From the NCBI RefSeq assembly GCF_004124235.1, contig NZ_CP032487.1:2294001-2358000 (forward strand): a stretch of 64,000 nt of DNA, given 5' to 3'. Origin of the DNA: Yersinia hibernica. GTDB lineage: Bacteria; Pseudomonadota; Gammaproteobacteria; Enterobacterales; Enterobacteriaceae. Below the pieces are notes generated by a model that had not been told where the DNA came from, made no database searches, and saw only the letters and a program-made list of their open reading frames with translations. Positions within the stretch are counted from its first letter, which is position 1. Each line of letters opens with the position of its first letter. The position numbers and the translations under genes are program-made. Below are positions 20,582-29,794 of this stretch, piece after piece.

Positions 20582-21910
20582 TTAAATATGGCAGGCCGGC
20601 GCTATCACTTGAGTGACTTTCTTGTGGAATGTCTCAAGCCGACAAAGTTTGTTATTCCCCTCATTTTCACAACCTTCAATAGCAATTGGGATCATTTTTG
20701 CCGGATTATTTTTTAGATCTAACTTCTCGGCATTTCGCAGTTGATCCATTGTCTGATAGAACATTTTCACTGCAACAAAGCGCTGCTGGCTATTCGGGTT
20801 CAGCCATAACTCGAATACCAGCCCCCCACCAGGCGGGGTATTATCAGGCTGCTGCGGCAATTGCCAATTCGCACCTAACATCCCAGCAATATTAGCAATA
20901 TTGGTATCATGCCCGGCAAGGAACAATAATTTAGTTTGTGGGGATAGTGGCAATGTTTGCCCTTTAGCATCACGTTGTAATACTAATGCCGTGTCAATCT
21001 GTTGTAATAATGGCGTTCCTTTATGACGGGCAATGTAAGGAGTTTTCGCCATCAAATCAAACTGTGCATTATGCAGCGACAATAATGAGACCCAGTTATT
21101 TTCACCACTAAGGCGATGCCAGGCAACATCAGGCATAGCTTGCGAGTGCTGTAGTAGGAAAATTTCACCTAATGTTGATGAGAGTGCCAGTGGTCCACTC
21201 AGTGCAACCTTTTTCCCCCCTTCACTGACTTTAATTTCATTTGCCGCAAAAGTGGCAAAGTCACAAACTTTTCCTTGCTGTTGCAGAGACTGACAGTACG
21301 GGGATGCCGCGAAGTTTAGCACCTCCCCCATCAGCGCAAAGGGTTTGGCATAGCGCTGGCTCAGCCCACTCAATGGCCCACCGAATCTTTCTTCAACCGC
21401 CTGCTGGGTTGATGCCGAATCCAATTTACACACTCCCGCTTCAACAGGATGAAATAATGGGTCAATTTTTTTCAAATTAGCCTGATAATGTACTTTCAGG
21501 CCACAACCCGGTGCGACCCCATCCAAGAAAGCCTGCCCCGTTAAGCGGGTTCGTTGGTCAATATCAGCCTGCGCATAGATGCTTCCATCTAGCGGACACC
21601 CCGCTGATAGCAACCCATGGTGACGGAAATAATCACCATAAAATCCGCCCATTAGCGTCACCAATTCGGCACCTCGGGGGGTTAAATATCCAGCTTTTAC
21701 TGGCCATTGCGGCCATTTGTCGGGAGTGACATCGTTCATTAGCTGCGTTTGTTTCGTCGGGGAACGAACACCATGACGGCTCAAAATAACCACTCGCTCC
21801 AAGGTGTAACCGTCAGGTAATGCCGCAACCGGTGCAGCGCTAGCCGTAAAACTGCTCAGAACCAAGGTGAGGGCGCATAGGCGCAAGCATTTTTTTGCTA
21901 CTGTCATCAT
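20582..21910 (-). CDS. appA: Periplasmic histidine acid phosphatase / phytase AppA
   Basis: Exported acid phosphatase of 442 residues that releases phosphate from phytate and other phosphomonoesters. It has a Sec signal peptide (about residues 1-25, ending SFTASAAP). The catalytic motif RHGVRSPTK (phosphohistidine) is near residue 45 and the proton-donor HD lies in LAGHDTNIANI. Several paired cysteines suggest disulphides. AGGATAT precedes the start; two adjacent ATGs are possible. It resembles Yersinia phytases. It is monocistronic, divergent from glgC. Confidence 0.93.
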   Translation of the reverse strand: MMTVAKKCLRLCALTLVLSSFTASAAPVAALPDGYTLERVVILSRHGVRSPTKQTQLMNDVTPDKWPQWPVKAGYLTPRGAELVTLMGGFYGDYFRHHGLLSAGCPLDGSIYAQADIDQRTRLTGQAFLDGVAPGCGLKVHYQANLKKIDPLFHPVEAGVCKLDSASTQQAVEERFGGPLSGLSQRYAKPFALMGEVLNFAASPYCQSLQQQGKVCDFATFAANEIKVSEGGKKVALSGPLALSSTLGEIFLLQHSQAMPDVAWHRLSGENNWVSLLSLHNAQFDLMAKTPYIARHKGTPLLQQIDTALVLQRDAKGQTLPLSPQTKLLFLAGHDTNIANIAGMLGANWQLPQQPDNTPPGGGLVFELWLNPNSQQRFVAVKMFYQTMDQLRNAEKLDLKNNPAKMIPIAIEGCENEGNNKLCRLETFHKKVTQVIAPACHI

Positions 21911-22238
21911 GTTATATCCTGATTAAAACTACGAATATTTTTGCCCTACAGAGTATGGGCGACGATCACGGCCCCCACAATATGGAAAAACTGCCAATAT
22001 CCCCCGCACATAAGATTTGTGCCGCAAAAATGTTAATGCTGAACGCGCTAAACTTGATTCGCTTCTCATTGTTAGAACGATAATTAACCGATTATGTTAT
22101 AGACAATATCAATACTTAAAGGAGGGATAAAACCGCTCTATCGTTCCGGTCATTATCCGGACAATACTTAGCGCATTAGGGTTGATGGATATAGCCCATA
22201 ATCCGGCGGCTATACATACAAATTATAAGGAGTCTGAC

Positions 22239-23516
22239 ATGCGGAAAACAGGCGATATCGACAGAGTTATGTCGGCCAGGCAACTTCCCAATAAAGCTGT
22301 AGCCCTGATTCTTGCAGGTGGCCGCGGCTCTCGCCTTAAAGATCTTACGTCTGTCCGAGCAAAACCCGCTGTGCACTTTGGCGGCAAATACCGCATTATC
22401 GACTTCGCACTCTCAAATTGTTTGAATTCAGGTATTCGCCGTATCGGCGTGATAACTCAGTATCAATCCCATACTTTGGTTCAGCATATACAACACGGCT
22501 GGTCATTTCTCAGTGAAGAGATGAATGAGTTTGTCGATTTATTGCCAGCACAACAGCGCCAGGGGATGGAACATTGGTATACCGGCACTGCCGATGCCGT
22601 TTTCCAAAATCTGGATATTATTCGGCGCTATCGTGCTGAATATGTAGTGATTCTGGCGGGAGACCATATTTATAAGATGGACTACTCGCGCATGCTGCTG
22701 GATCACGTTGAAAGTGGCGCGGCCTGTACTGTGGCTTGTATTGAAGTGCCCAAAAAGGAAGCGACCGCCTTCGGTGTGATGGAAGTCTCCGAAGAGCTGC
22801 AAGTAAAGATGTTTTGGGAGAAACCTGAATCCCCACCCACACTGCCCGGCAAACCAGATAGCAGTCTGGCCAGTATGGGGATTTATGTGTTTAATGCGGA
22901 ATTCCTGTTTGGTCTACTTGAGAGCGACCATGCAGACGAAAACAGCAGCCATGATTTTGGTAAAGATATTCTGCCGAAAATCACTGAACAGGGCCATGTT
23001 TGGGCACATCCGTTCTCATTATCCTGTGTTTCCACCTCGCCAGATGCCCCTGATTATTGGCGTGATGTCGGAACATTGGATGCCTATTGGCAAGCAAACC
23101 TTGACCAAGCGGCTATTACCCCAGAGCTGGATATGTATGACTCACATTGGCCAATACGCACTTATGCCGAGCCATTGCCTCCCGCTAAATTTGTTCAGGA
23201 TCGCTCCGGCAGTCATGGCATGACCATGAATACCTTGGTTTCCGGTGGCTGTTTTATCTCGGGCTCCGTGGTGGTCAACTCAGTGCTGTTTTCTCGAGTG
23301 CGAATCAATTCATTCTGCAATATCGACTCTTGCGTATTACTACCCGACGTCAATGTGGGCCGCTCCTGCCGCTTACATCGCTGTGTAATCGATCGCGCCA
23401 GTACTATCCCAGAGGGAATGGTCATTGGGGAAAATGCGGATGAAGATGCGCGCCGTTTTTATCGTTCGGACAGTGGTATTGTGCTGGTGACGCGAGAGAT
23501 GCTGGCGAAGTTGTGA
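22239..23516 (+). CDS. glgC: Glucose-1-phosphate adenylyltransferase GlgC
   Basis: ADP-glucose synthase of glycogen synthesis, 425 residues. N-terminal catalytic motif [46 protein letters not shown] and the substrate loop VEKP-like [11 protein letters not shown]-terminal beta-helix (about residues 300-425) ends [21 protein letters not shown] start at 22239, where AAGGAG lies upstream; an earlier ATG adds 19 unlikely residues. It stands alone here, away from glgB, glgX, glgA or glgP. Confidence 0.93.
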   Translation: MRKTGDIDRVMSARQLPNKAVALILAGGRGSRLKDLTSVRAKPAVHFGGKYRIIDFALSNCLNSGIRRIGVITQYQSHTLVQHIQHGWSFLSEEMNEFVDLLPAQQRQGMEHWYTGTADAVFQNLDIIRRYRAEYVVILAGDHIYKMDYSRMLLDHVESGAACTVACIEVPKKEATAFGVMEVSEELQVKMFWEKPESPPTLPGKPDSSLASMGIYVFNAEFLFGLLESDHADENSSHDFGKDILPKITEQGHVWAHPFSLSCVSTSPDAPDYWRDVGTLDAYWQANLDQAAITPELDMYDSHWPIRTYAEPLPPAKFVQDRSGSHGMTMNTLVSGGCFISGSVVVNSVLFSRVRINSFCNIDSCVLLPDVNVGRSCRLHRCVIDRASTIPEGMVIGENADEDARRFYRSDSGIVLVTREMLAKL

Positions 23517-23608
23517 TCGTTGGAATGTTATCAATGCACAGTCGGCCAGACATGGACAACTAGAGAATAATTTATATAATCAGGCCAAATAAATAAAAGG
23601 GTCTGAAT

Positions 23609-23701
23609 ATGTCATTTACTGAATGGGTTATTTTGGGTGTAGTGATTGGTTGTGCCATTGGCGCCTTACTGAAGATTTTTGGCAAGAAAAAAGATAGCTA
23701 G
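23609..23701 (+). CDS. Candidate small membrane protein (30 residues)
   Basis: Frame ATG to TAG that reads MSFTEWVILGVVIGCAIGAL and ends KIFGKKKDS. One membrane helix (about residues 7-22) with Gly-rich packing faces is followed by a Lys-rich tail, so a positive-inside single-span peptide is expected. AAAGGG lies 8 bases upstream and an intrinsic terminator 23 bases downstream, giving a complete small transcription unit after glgC. I do not recognise the family. Confidence 0.6.
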   Translation: MSFTEWVILGVVIGCAIGALLKIFGKKKDS

Positions 23702-23723
23702 CCCTTCAGGTCCCGATTGATTA

Positions 23724-23748
23724 AAACGGCACTGATACAGTGCCGTTT
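23724..23748 (+). terminator. Intrinsic terminator after the 30-residue gene
   Basis: AAACGGCACTG-ATA-CAGTGCCGTTT, a perfect 11-bp stem that starts and ends in A and T runs, so it can serve both this gene and the convergent operon. Confidence 0.85.
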
Positions 23749-23772
23749 CATGAGACTTGGCACAAAGGCCCC

Positions 23773-24174
23773 TCAACCCATAACTATCAAATCAATCAAT
23801 GGTGCAAACACCAGCAGCAGCCATGATAATAAACTGCTGATCATTGCGCGACGCAATAGTTTAGCCGCCCCCTGCCAGCGCGAATGGAGAGTGTGCCCAG
23901 TCGGCGTTTTGTTCCCCCACAACTGCGCTAATGCCGCCTCAAAATCCACTGCTTGTACTTCGTGGGTATAGAGCAATGCGAATAACCGCTCATCCAACCA
24001 TAAGCGCCAGCAATAATAATGGGTCACCCCCGCCAGCAATAATAGCAAGCCAGCAACGAGACTATCAGCCCCCCATAATGCAAACACTATCGGTGGCAAG
24101 GTCAACGCCGCCAGATAACGCCAACTGGCAAGATGAATCGTCAGAACCTGCCCGGCGACCGGGTTATTGAGCAT
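23773..24174 (-). CDS. Membrane protein, last gene of the ynb-like operon
   Basis: Protein of 133 residues with hydrophobic segments near residues 20-55 and at the C-terminus (about 113-132), and a soluble middle. The family is not recognised. I chose the ATG at 24174 (MLNNPVAGQV) because AGAGGG lies upstream; it overlaps the ynbD-like stop by 11 bases, so it is translationally coupled. Its place in the operon suggests a role in the same membrane-lipid process. Confidence 0.75.
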   Translation of the reverse strand: MLNNPVAGQVLTIHLASWRYLAALTLPPIVFALWGADSLVAGLLLLLAGVTHYYCWRLWLDERLFALLYTHEVQAVDFEAALAQLWGNKTPTGHTLHSRWQGAAKLLRRAMISSLLSWLLLVFAPLIDLIVMG

Positions 24175-25531
24175 AGTTTTTCCCTCTTTGCCTTTGTGCA
24201 AGTGCCTGTAAATGCTTGGGCTGCAATATTACTTGCGGGCGAACTTGGCGTAATAATTCGGCCGCCGCTTGTGGTGTCGCAACGCGCTCTTGGTCAAGTA
24301 ACCACGCCGCAATCACCACCGCGCTACGTGACATTCCCAACGCACAATGAACGAAAACCGTCCCCTGTTGCTGATGCAGTTGATTAAGCATAGCCACCGC
24401 CAGCGCCAATTGTTGTTGACTCGGCACCAGCAAATCCATCAATGGGCAGCAGAGATAGGGTTTATGGTGACTATAGCGGTTGCGGCTAAATTCTGCCGTC
24501 ACATCCAATACGCTAGCTTGGGATAGCGGTGATCGCGGGTAACTGCCGATAAAAATGCCATCAGCCACAGATATTTCCTGAGGTAATTGGCGGGTAAATC
24601 CATACATTGACAGCCAGGCTCCGCACCGATAAGGCCATAATAGCAACCGCGCTGAGAGCGACATTCGGCCATCTGGCTCTTTTTGGAACACACTAGTGCC
24701 CCAGCCACTATAACCCGCGGCCACCGCGAGCAGAGCAATTGCAGGCCATCCTAATACATAGCCGCCCCCTCCGAGCCACCACGCTCCCCCACCCAGCAGT
24801 AAAGCCCCGCCGCCGTACCAAAATGCCAACTTCAAGGATGAGCGATTAGGCCGCTGCCAATGCCAGCTGCTATTGATGGGGATAAGGTAGCTGACAATAA
24901 CGCCCGCCGCCAAACCCGTAGCGATATCAATCACATGATGTTGCCAAGTGGTCAGAACTGATACTGCGATTAATAAAAACCAGCCAGTCATTAGCCAACG
25001 CAATATTCCTTGGCAATGTGGCCAAAAACGCAGCCACAGTAACCAAGCCAGCATAATATGCAGTGACGGGGCCTGATTATAAGGTAAATCAAACAGTTCA
25101 AGTTGCTGAAATAGCCAGCCAAAGGGCCCATCAGTTAGCGGGCGAACAAAACTGAATTTGAGTGGGAATAATAGAAAACCAAGACATGCCACCAGTGATG
25201 CCATAATCAAGCGAAATGCATGACGGGTTTGTTCGCGCAACGAAGTACAGATAAATAACGACAAACCATAAAGTAGGTCAATACTCCAGTAGAGCACAAT
25301 CGTCCACGGCAGAAAAGGAATGTGCTGCTCCCAGCCATACACCACACTACCCACCCCCACACGGCTAGCAGTGAAGTGATTAGTCTGGCCATAGCTGATA
25401 AAAAACAGTGGGGCCAGTAACAACAGCCACAACACAGCACGCCGCCAGATTTGCTGGCGAGTTCCCCTATTCTCTCGCTCAATTATCAGCACGACGCACC
25501 GCCAACGATACGGTGAAAATCCCCCACTCAT
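24164..25531 (-). CDS. ynbD: PAP2-like / dual-specificity phosphatase, YnbD-like
   Basis: Two-part membrane phosphatase. The N-terminal half has six or more helices with PAP2-like residues (PSLHIMLAW, then TWQHHVIDIATG). The C-terminal soluble half carries the cysteine phosphatase loop HCALGMSRSAVV (C-x5-R). It resembles E. coli YnbD. It may dephosphorylate a lipid intermediate. The start is uncertain: ATG at 25531 overlaps ynbC by 53 bases, while an in-frame GTG at 25492 overlaps by 14; neither has a good ribosome site. Confidence 0.83.
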   Translation of the reverse strand: MSGGFSPYRWRCVVLIIERENRGTRQQIWRRAVLWLLLLAPLFFISYGQTNHFTASRVGVGSVVYGWEQHIPFLPWTIVLYWSIDLLYGLSLFICTSLREQTRHAFRLIMASLVACLGFLLFPLKFSFVRPLTDGPFGWLFQQLELFDLPYNQAPSLHIMLAWLLWLRFWPHCQGILRWLMTGWFLLIAVSVLTTWQHHVIDIATGLAAGVIVSYLIPINSSWHWQRPNRSSLKLAFWYGGGALLLGGGAWWLGGGGYVLGWPAIALLAVAAGYSGWGTSVFQKEPDGRMSLSARLLLWPYRCGAWLSMYGFTRQLPQEISVADGIFIGSYPRSPLSQASVLDVTAEFSRNRYSHHKPYLCCPLMDLLVPSQQQLALAVAMLNQLHQQQGTVFVHCALGMSRSAVVIAAWLLDQERVATPQAAAELLRQVRPQVILQPKHLQALAQRQRGKNYAQ

Positions 25532-27242
25532 CAATCAATTGATGGCATTTATCAAAACCGGCCTGTTCAACCAAAGCATCCATTTCCCCCTGGCTGCGCA
25601 CCCGCATGACCCACGGTTGCCCGGCTTGATGGCTGGTTAATGCCCGGGCAATCATGTTTAATTGTGGGTGCCAAGGTTGGCCGGTGTAAACCAATATTCC
25701 CCCCTCGGGGATAGCCGCGGCCAGCCCCGCCAATGATGCCTGCACCGGGTCATTTTGAGGAAATAGCTCATATAACCCGGAAACAATAGCCAGTGTGGGG
25801 GTTGGGGCAAGATTCGCCAGCGAGTCCCGGTCAAACGCATCGCCTTTTTCGAAACGCGCGGTTGGCACCAGATTGCGCTCTGCAATCATGGTTTGCCCTT
25901 TTTCGACATTCAGCTCGTTGTAATCACGCAGTAGAATTTGCTCAACATCATGCTGGTCGGTTAGCGCATCCAAGACATAGCGGCCGTGGCCTGCCGCGAT
26001 ATCCACAATGCGCAGTGGCATGTTTTTATCGCGTAACTGCTGCAGCGCCATTTGGATGGTTTGCTGCAAATGCACCTTGCGCACACGGATCCCGCGCCAA
26101 CCAATACTATTGAGATATTGCTGGTCGATATAGCGCCCCAGTTTGTTATTGCCCTCCGGCTGATTGCGATAGACGTAATCGAGGGTACTGCCCGAGTCAA
26201 AACCGGTTTCTAACCCTAATCGCACGCCAGTGGCGCTGCGGCCCAGCGTCTTCATACCGTACCGCAATGCTCGATAGTACAAACCTTCAGCCGAATAGGG
26301 TTTCAGCGGCACTTGCAGCGCACGATAGCAATCGGCACTGGCACTCCAGCAGTCCTCATAGCCGTAATTGTGGGTGGGTAATTGCTCGGTATACAGCCGC
26401 TCAATAAAAACTCGCATCTTATCAAAAGCCAGTTGGCGGTCTTTCTCACCCAAGGTGTCATGATAGAAGCCGGGCAAAACATGCTGCTCTTTCACTGGGC
26501 TGCTGAGCCGTTGATAGAATTTCTGCTGTGGCGCACGATGCACAACAAAATCATCGCCGGAAATCAGTAATTGTGTCGGCAACGTAATAGCCGCAGCATC
26601 TTGCACGATCCGCTCGGCAGTCCGATAAAGATCCAGCAAGATATTGGCCGCAATCGGGCGGCTCACCAGTGGGTCATTATCGAAACTGGCAACCCGCGAT
26701 GTGTCATGAGTCAGGAACTTACCTTTGACATAAGATTTAACGTAAAATAGCCCACGCAACCGCTGCATTAGCATCAATCCTGGGCGAGCAAACGGCACAT
26801 ACAACTTCACTTTAAACGCCGGTGATGCCAAAATCATGCCGCGAATTTTGGGGGCATAATCATGTACCCAGGTAGCAACCAGCACCGCCCCAACACTTTG
26901 AGCGATGACCATAATATCCTGCATCGGCACCTGGCTATCCACACTAGTAAAATGGACAAACTCATCAACATCTTGCACCGAACGCGCCAAACTTGGGCTA
27001 TAACCCCGCGGTCCCGGTGACTGACCATGACCGCGGGCATCCCAAGCATAAAACGTGACATCCGGCAGCATCAACTCATCAACAATATGCTGCAAACGCC
27101 CCGAATGCTCATGACCACGATGAAACAACACTATCACTCGTTTTGCCGGGCCATGCTGGGCGGGCCAGCAGCGATAGAATAATGAAGTATTGTCGCTGGT
27201 GATAAATGTCAGTTCCTGAGCAACACGGTTTCCTTGAGTCAC
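25479..27242 (-). CDS. ynbC: Bifunctional alpha/beta-hydrolase and methyltransferase, YnbC-like
   Basis: Fusion protein of 587 residues. The N-terminal alpha/beta-hydrolase (about 1-290) has the nucleophile motif AQSVGAV and a monoglyceride-lipase-like beginning (LFHRGHEHSGR). The C-terminal part (about 350-587) is a class I SAM methyltransferase-type fold with VDIAAGHGRYVLDAL as motif I. The domain order and length match E. coli YnbC. It overlaps the acyltransferase stop by four bases (ATGA). A role in acyl-lipid turnover or modification is inferred. Confidence 0.87.
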   Translation of the reverse strand: MTQGNRVAQELTFITSDNTSLFYRCWPAQHGPAKRVIVLFHRGHEHSGRLQHIVDELMLPDVTFYAWDARGHGQSPGPRGYSPSLARSVQDVDEFVHFTSVDSQVPMQDIMVIAQSVGAVLVATWVHDYAPKIRGMILASPAFKVKLYVPFARPGLMLMQRLRGLFYVKSYVKGKFLTHDTSRVASFDNDPLVSRPIAANILLDLYRTAERIVQDAAAITLPTQLLISGDDFVVHRAPQQKFYQRLSSPVKEQHVLPGFYHDTLGEKDRQLAFDKMRVFIERLYTEQLPTHNYGYEDCWSASADCYRALQVPLKPYSAEGLYYRALRYGMKTLGRSATGVRLGLETGFDSGSTLDYVYRNQPEGNNKLGRYIDQQYLNSIGWRGIRVRKVHLQQTIQMALQQLRDKNMPLRIVDIAAGHGRYVLDALTDQHDVEQILLRDYNELNVEKGQTMIAERNLVPTARFEKGDAFDRDSLANLAPTPTLAIVSGLYELFPQNDPVQASLAGLAAAIPEGGILVYTGQPWHPQLNMIARALTSHQAGQPWVMRVRSQGEMDALVEQAGFDKCHQLIDEWGIFTVSLAVRRADN

Positions 27243-27877
27243 GGCATTTTCCTTGTAGCGAGCTGTTGCAAAGTGATAAACCGTTGTTGTAATTCAGTTC
27301 GGAATATCTGTTTGTCATCATGAAAATAGAAAGGTTTATCAACATAAATATCAATAAAGAAGGGCACCGGAATACGCTGGCCTTTGCCCATAGCCCGCCC
27401 TAAACCGTGCATATATACCGGGGTTATTGGCGTGCTCGGAAACTGTCGGCTCAGATACCACAGACCCGATTTAAATTCGGAGAATTTTTCCGGTTCCCCG
27501 CGCGTCCCCTCGGGGAATAAGATAACAATTTTATTATTTGATAACGCCTCAATACACCCCGCCAACGGGTCACTGCCCTTACCTGCTCCACCGCGCACAA
27601 CCGGAATAATGCCAATCACCTTAATGGCAAACCAGGCGATGGCGCGATGACGTAAAAAGTAGTCAGCTGCAGCCACTGGGTGAACTTGTGACAATGTTGA
27701 AAGCGGGAATAAAGTAAACAGCGTCAATATATCCAAATGGCTATTATGATTTGCCACCACAATGGCCGGCCCTTTGAGGGGTAACTGTTTTCGCTGCCAG
27801 ACAGAAACCCCCAGCCATACCAAAACTACCGGATACACCACACACAACGTAAATATCCAGCGCAATAGTCGGTTCAC
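27239..27877 (-). CDS. PlsC-like 1-acylglycerol-phosphate acyltransferase
   Basis: Membrane-associated acyltransferase of 212 residues. It has an N-terminal hydrophobic helix, the catalytic HX4D motif in NHNSHLDI, and the substrate motif FPEGTRGE. It would acylate lysophosphatidate or a related lipid. It is 9 bases after the ynbB-like gene and overlaps the ynbC-like start by 4. As I remember it, the E. coli ynbABCD cluster lacks this gene, so this operon may encode a more complete phosphatidate-to-phospholipid route. Confidence 0.88.
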   Translation of the reverse strand: MNRLLRWIFTLCVVYPVVLVWLGVSVWQRKQLPLKGPAIVVANHNSHLDILTLFTLFPLSTLSQVHPVAAADYFLRHRAIAWFAIKVIGIIPVVRGGAGKGSDPLAGCIEALSNNKIVILFPEGTRGEPEKFSEFKSGLWYLSRQFPSTPITPVYMHGLGRAMGKGQRIPVPFFIDIYVDKPFYFHDDKQIFRTELQQRFITLQQLATRKMP

Positions 27878-27886
27878 GGCCAGCCC

Positions 27887-28807
27887 TTAATAATAAAAAT
27901 AGCGAATAAAATGAAAGAACAGCGGCGCGGTATAAATGAGGGAGTCCAAGCGGTCAAGAATACCGCCGTGGCCGGGCAATAATTTACCTGAATCTTTCAC
28001 CCCCAGATCACGTTTAACCGCCGACATCACCACATCGCCACAGAAACCAGTCAACCCGATCAGTAATCCTGCAAGCAGTGAAAAAGTGAAGTTCATTGGT
28101 GTTAATATCGGCCCCAAAATACCCGCTAAAACCATAGTCGTTGCCACCCCTCCCAGTAAACCCGCTAAGGTTTTATTGGGGCTGACTGTCGGAGTCACTT
28201 TGATTCGACCTAATGATTTTCCCCATAAGTATTGCGCTATATCATTCAGTTCCGTCAGCGCCACTAAGAACACCACCAGCAGCGCCCCCTGCCCACCAAT
28301 ACCACCGGGTAACACCATCAAAAAGGCCACATGGCTGAGGGCAAATACCGTGGTCATCAAGCCCCAATGCATATTCGATGCTGCATGCAAGAAACCGTTG
28401 GTATCACCAATCAGTACCATCCGCACTGGCAAGAATAGAAATGCATAAATTGGGATGAAAATAACGAACATGCCGTACCAGCCTATGCCAATCCACAGAT
28501 AGTGAATAGGAATAGCCAGATACATCCACAGCAAAGGAATATTGTCAGAGCGACGAGTGGAAATGAGTGTTAAAAATTCTTTTAATGCCAGAAAACTGAT
28601 AAAACCGAAAATAACCAATGACAGCCATTTTGGGCTCACCATCGCCACGGTGAAGACCATAATAATCAGCCACCAACTGGTAATACGCTGGCGTAATTCC
28701 AACCAATTCCTTTCCGGATATCGCCGGATTAAAACGATAATAATGATGCTGGCGATCACTAATAGAGCAAAAATAACTGCCAAACTGATAGCCAAGAGTG
28801 AGTTCAT
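27887..28807 (-). CDS. ynbB: Phosphatidate cytidylyltransferase-like protein, YnbB
   Basis: CdsA-family membrane enzyme of 306 residues and about eight helices. The CdsA signature is present: SAVKRDLGVKD followed by LLPGHGGILDRLDSL. It would make CDP-diacylglycerol from phosphatidate and CTP. It follows the ynbA-like gene by one base. It is a paralogue of the housekeeping CdsA rather than its replacement, to judge by operon context. Confidence 0.9.
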   Translation of the reverse strand: MNSLLAISLAVIFALLVIASIIIIVLIRRYPERNWLELRQRITSWWLIIMVFTVAMVSPKWLSLVIFGFISFLALKEFLTLISTRRSDNIPLLWMYLAIPIHYLWIGIGWYGMFVIFIPIYAFLFLPVRMVLIGDTNGFLHAASNMHWGLMTTVFALSHVAFLMVLPGGIGGQGALLVVFLVALTELNDIAQYLWGKSLGRIKVTPTVSPNKTLAGLLGGVATTMVLAGILGPILTPMNFTFSLLAGLLIGLTGFCGDVVMSAVKRDLGVKDSGKLLPGHGGILDRLDSLIYTAPLFFHFIRYFYY

Positions 28808-28808
28808 A

Positions 28809-29408
28809 TTATGCCTCTGACCTTAATGCCGCTCGGCAGCGATTAATGCATGTCCACAATAATAATAGGCAGGCAAAACCGAACAGCCACCCCGAATAAA
28901 CCAAGGCCGTTGGCCACACCGCAACCGCCAGCCCATAAGTGCCAAATAACAGCGCTCGGTCACTTTTCCCTAATGGCCCCTGATATCCTCGTGATCGGCC
29001 CAATGTTTGCGCCATAACACCACAAAATTCAGTCAGTAAGGCTAAAAACATCGCTAATATCACCCACTCAGAATGCGCATAGGGAAGCAACGCAAATGGC
29101 AAGTAAAGCGCAATATCCGACACCACATCGCCAATCTCATTAAGTAATGCCCCTAAGCGCGACTGCTGGTTGAACTCCCGAGCCAGCATGCCGTCAATAG
29201 CATTCAGCGCCATTCGGAAAAACAGGAATACCGGGAGCAGCAGAAACATCATTGGCGTGGGATATAATGCCAATGCAGAGCCGACGACTAATGAAGCGAC
29301 CAAAGTAAACAAAGTAACTTGATTCGCGGTCACTCCTCGCTGATATAACCAAACCAAACATGGGCGCAGCAGCGCCTGAAATCGTGGTTTAATATCATAA
29401 AGCGTCAT
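28809..29408 (-). CDS. ynbA: CDP-alcohol phosphatidyltransferase-like protein, YnbA
   Basis: First gene of the operon, 199 residues, about six membrane helices. The CDP-alcohol phosphotransferase motif is recognisable as NAIDGMLAR, eight residues, then GALLNEIGD. Two of the four metal-binding Asp positions are Asn (first and third), which is unusual for the superfamily and might alter or abolish the usual catalysis. It would normally join CDP-diacylglycerol to an alcohol. YnbB could supply the substrate. Confidence 0.87.
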   Translation of the reverse strand: MTLYDIKPRFQALLRPCLVWLYQRGVTANQVTLFTLVASLVVGSALALYPTPMMFLLLPVFLFFRMALNAIDGMLAREFNQQSRLGALLNEIGDVVSDIALYLPFALLPYAHSEWVILAMFLALLTEFCGVMAQTLGRSRGYQGPLGKSDRALLFGTYGLAVAVWPTALVYSGWLFGFACLLLLWTCINRCRAALRSEA

Positions 29409-29794
29409 AAATACACCTGTGTATTGACCCTGAAAAAGTCAGCCGTTGCCAGATAGGGTGTTATTTACGTGATTCCACCCAAAATGATGCTAGAAAGGTA
29501 TCACTTGTGGCGCGCAAGACCAACAGGAAAAGCAAGTAGAAGCGCAAGATACACAATTGATTTATAAGAATTTTCTTAAAAAAATAAGATTCTTGTAACT
29601 GTAGCAATCAGCTTTGGCTGATATACCGATCTTCAGCTGTGATAGTTAAGTAATATTCGATTCAAGTAAAGTTGTAGTCGATATATTTAAAAAAAATTAA
29701 AACTCATAATAGCCGCTTGTCTCGGCTGGTAGACAACTAAAAAAGGGCTGAATATCTCAGCCCTTTTTATAATATTGTACCGAATTGGCATCGA
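29409..29794. other. Upstream region of the ynb-like operon
   Basis: About 385 A/T-rich bases between the operon start and the first DUF1120 gene. It should hold the operon promoter. Apart from a bidirectional terminator no clear element or gene is visible. Confidence 0.5.
29741..29767. terminator. Bidirectional terminator after DUF1120 gene 1
   Basis: AAAAGGGCTGA-N5-TCAGCCCTTTT, a perfect 11-bp stem with A and T tails, about 28 bases after the DUF1120 stop on the minus strand. Confidence 0.85.
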
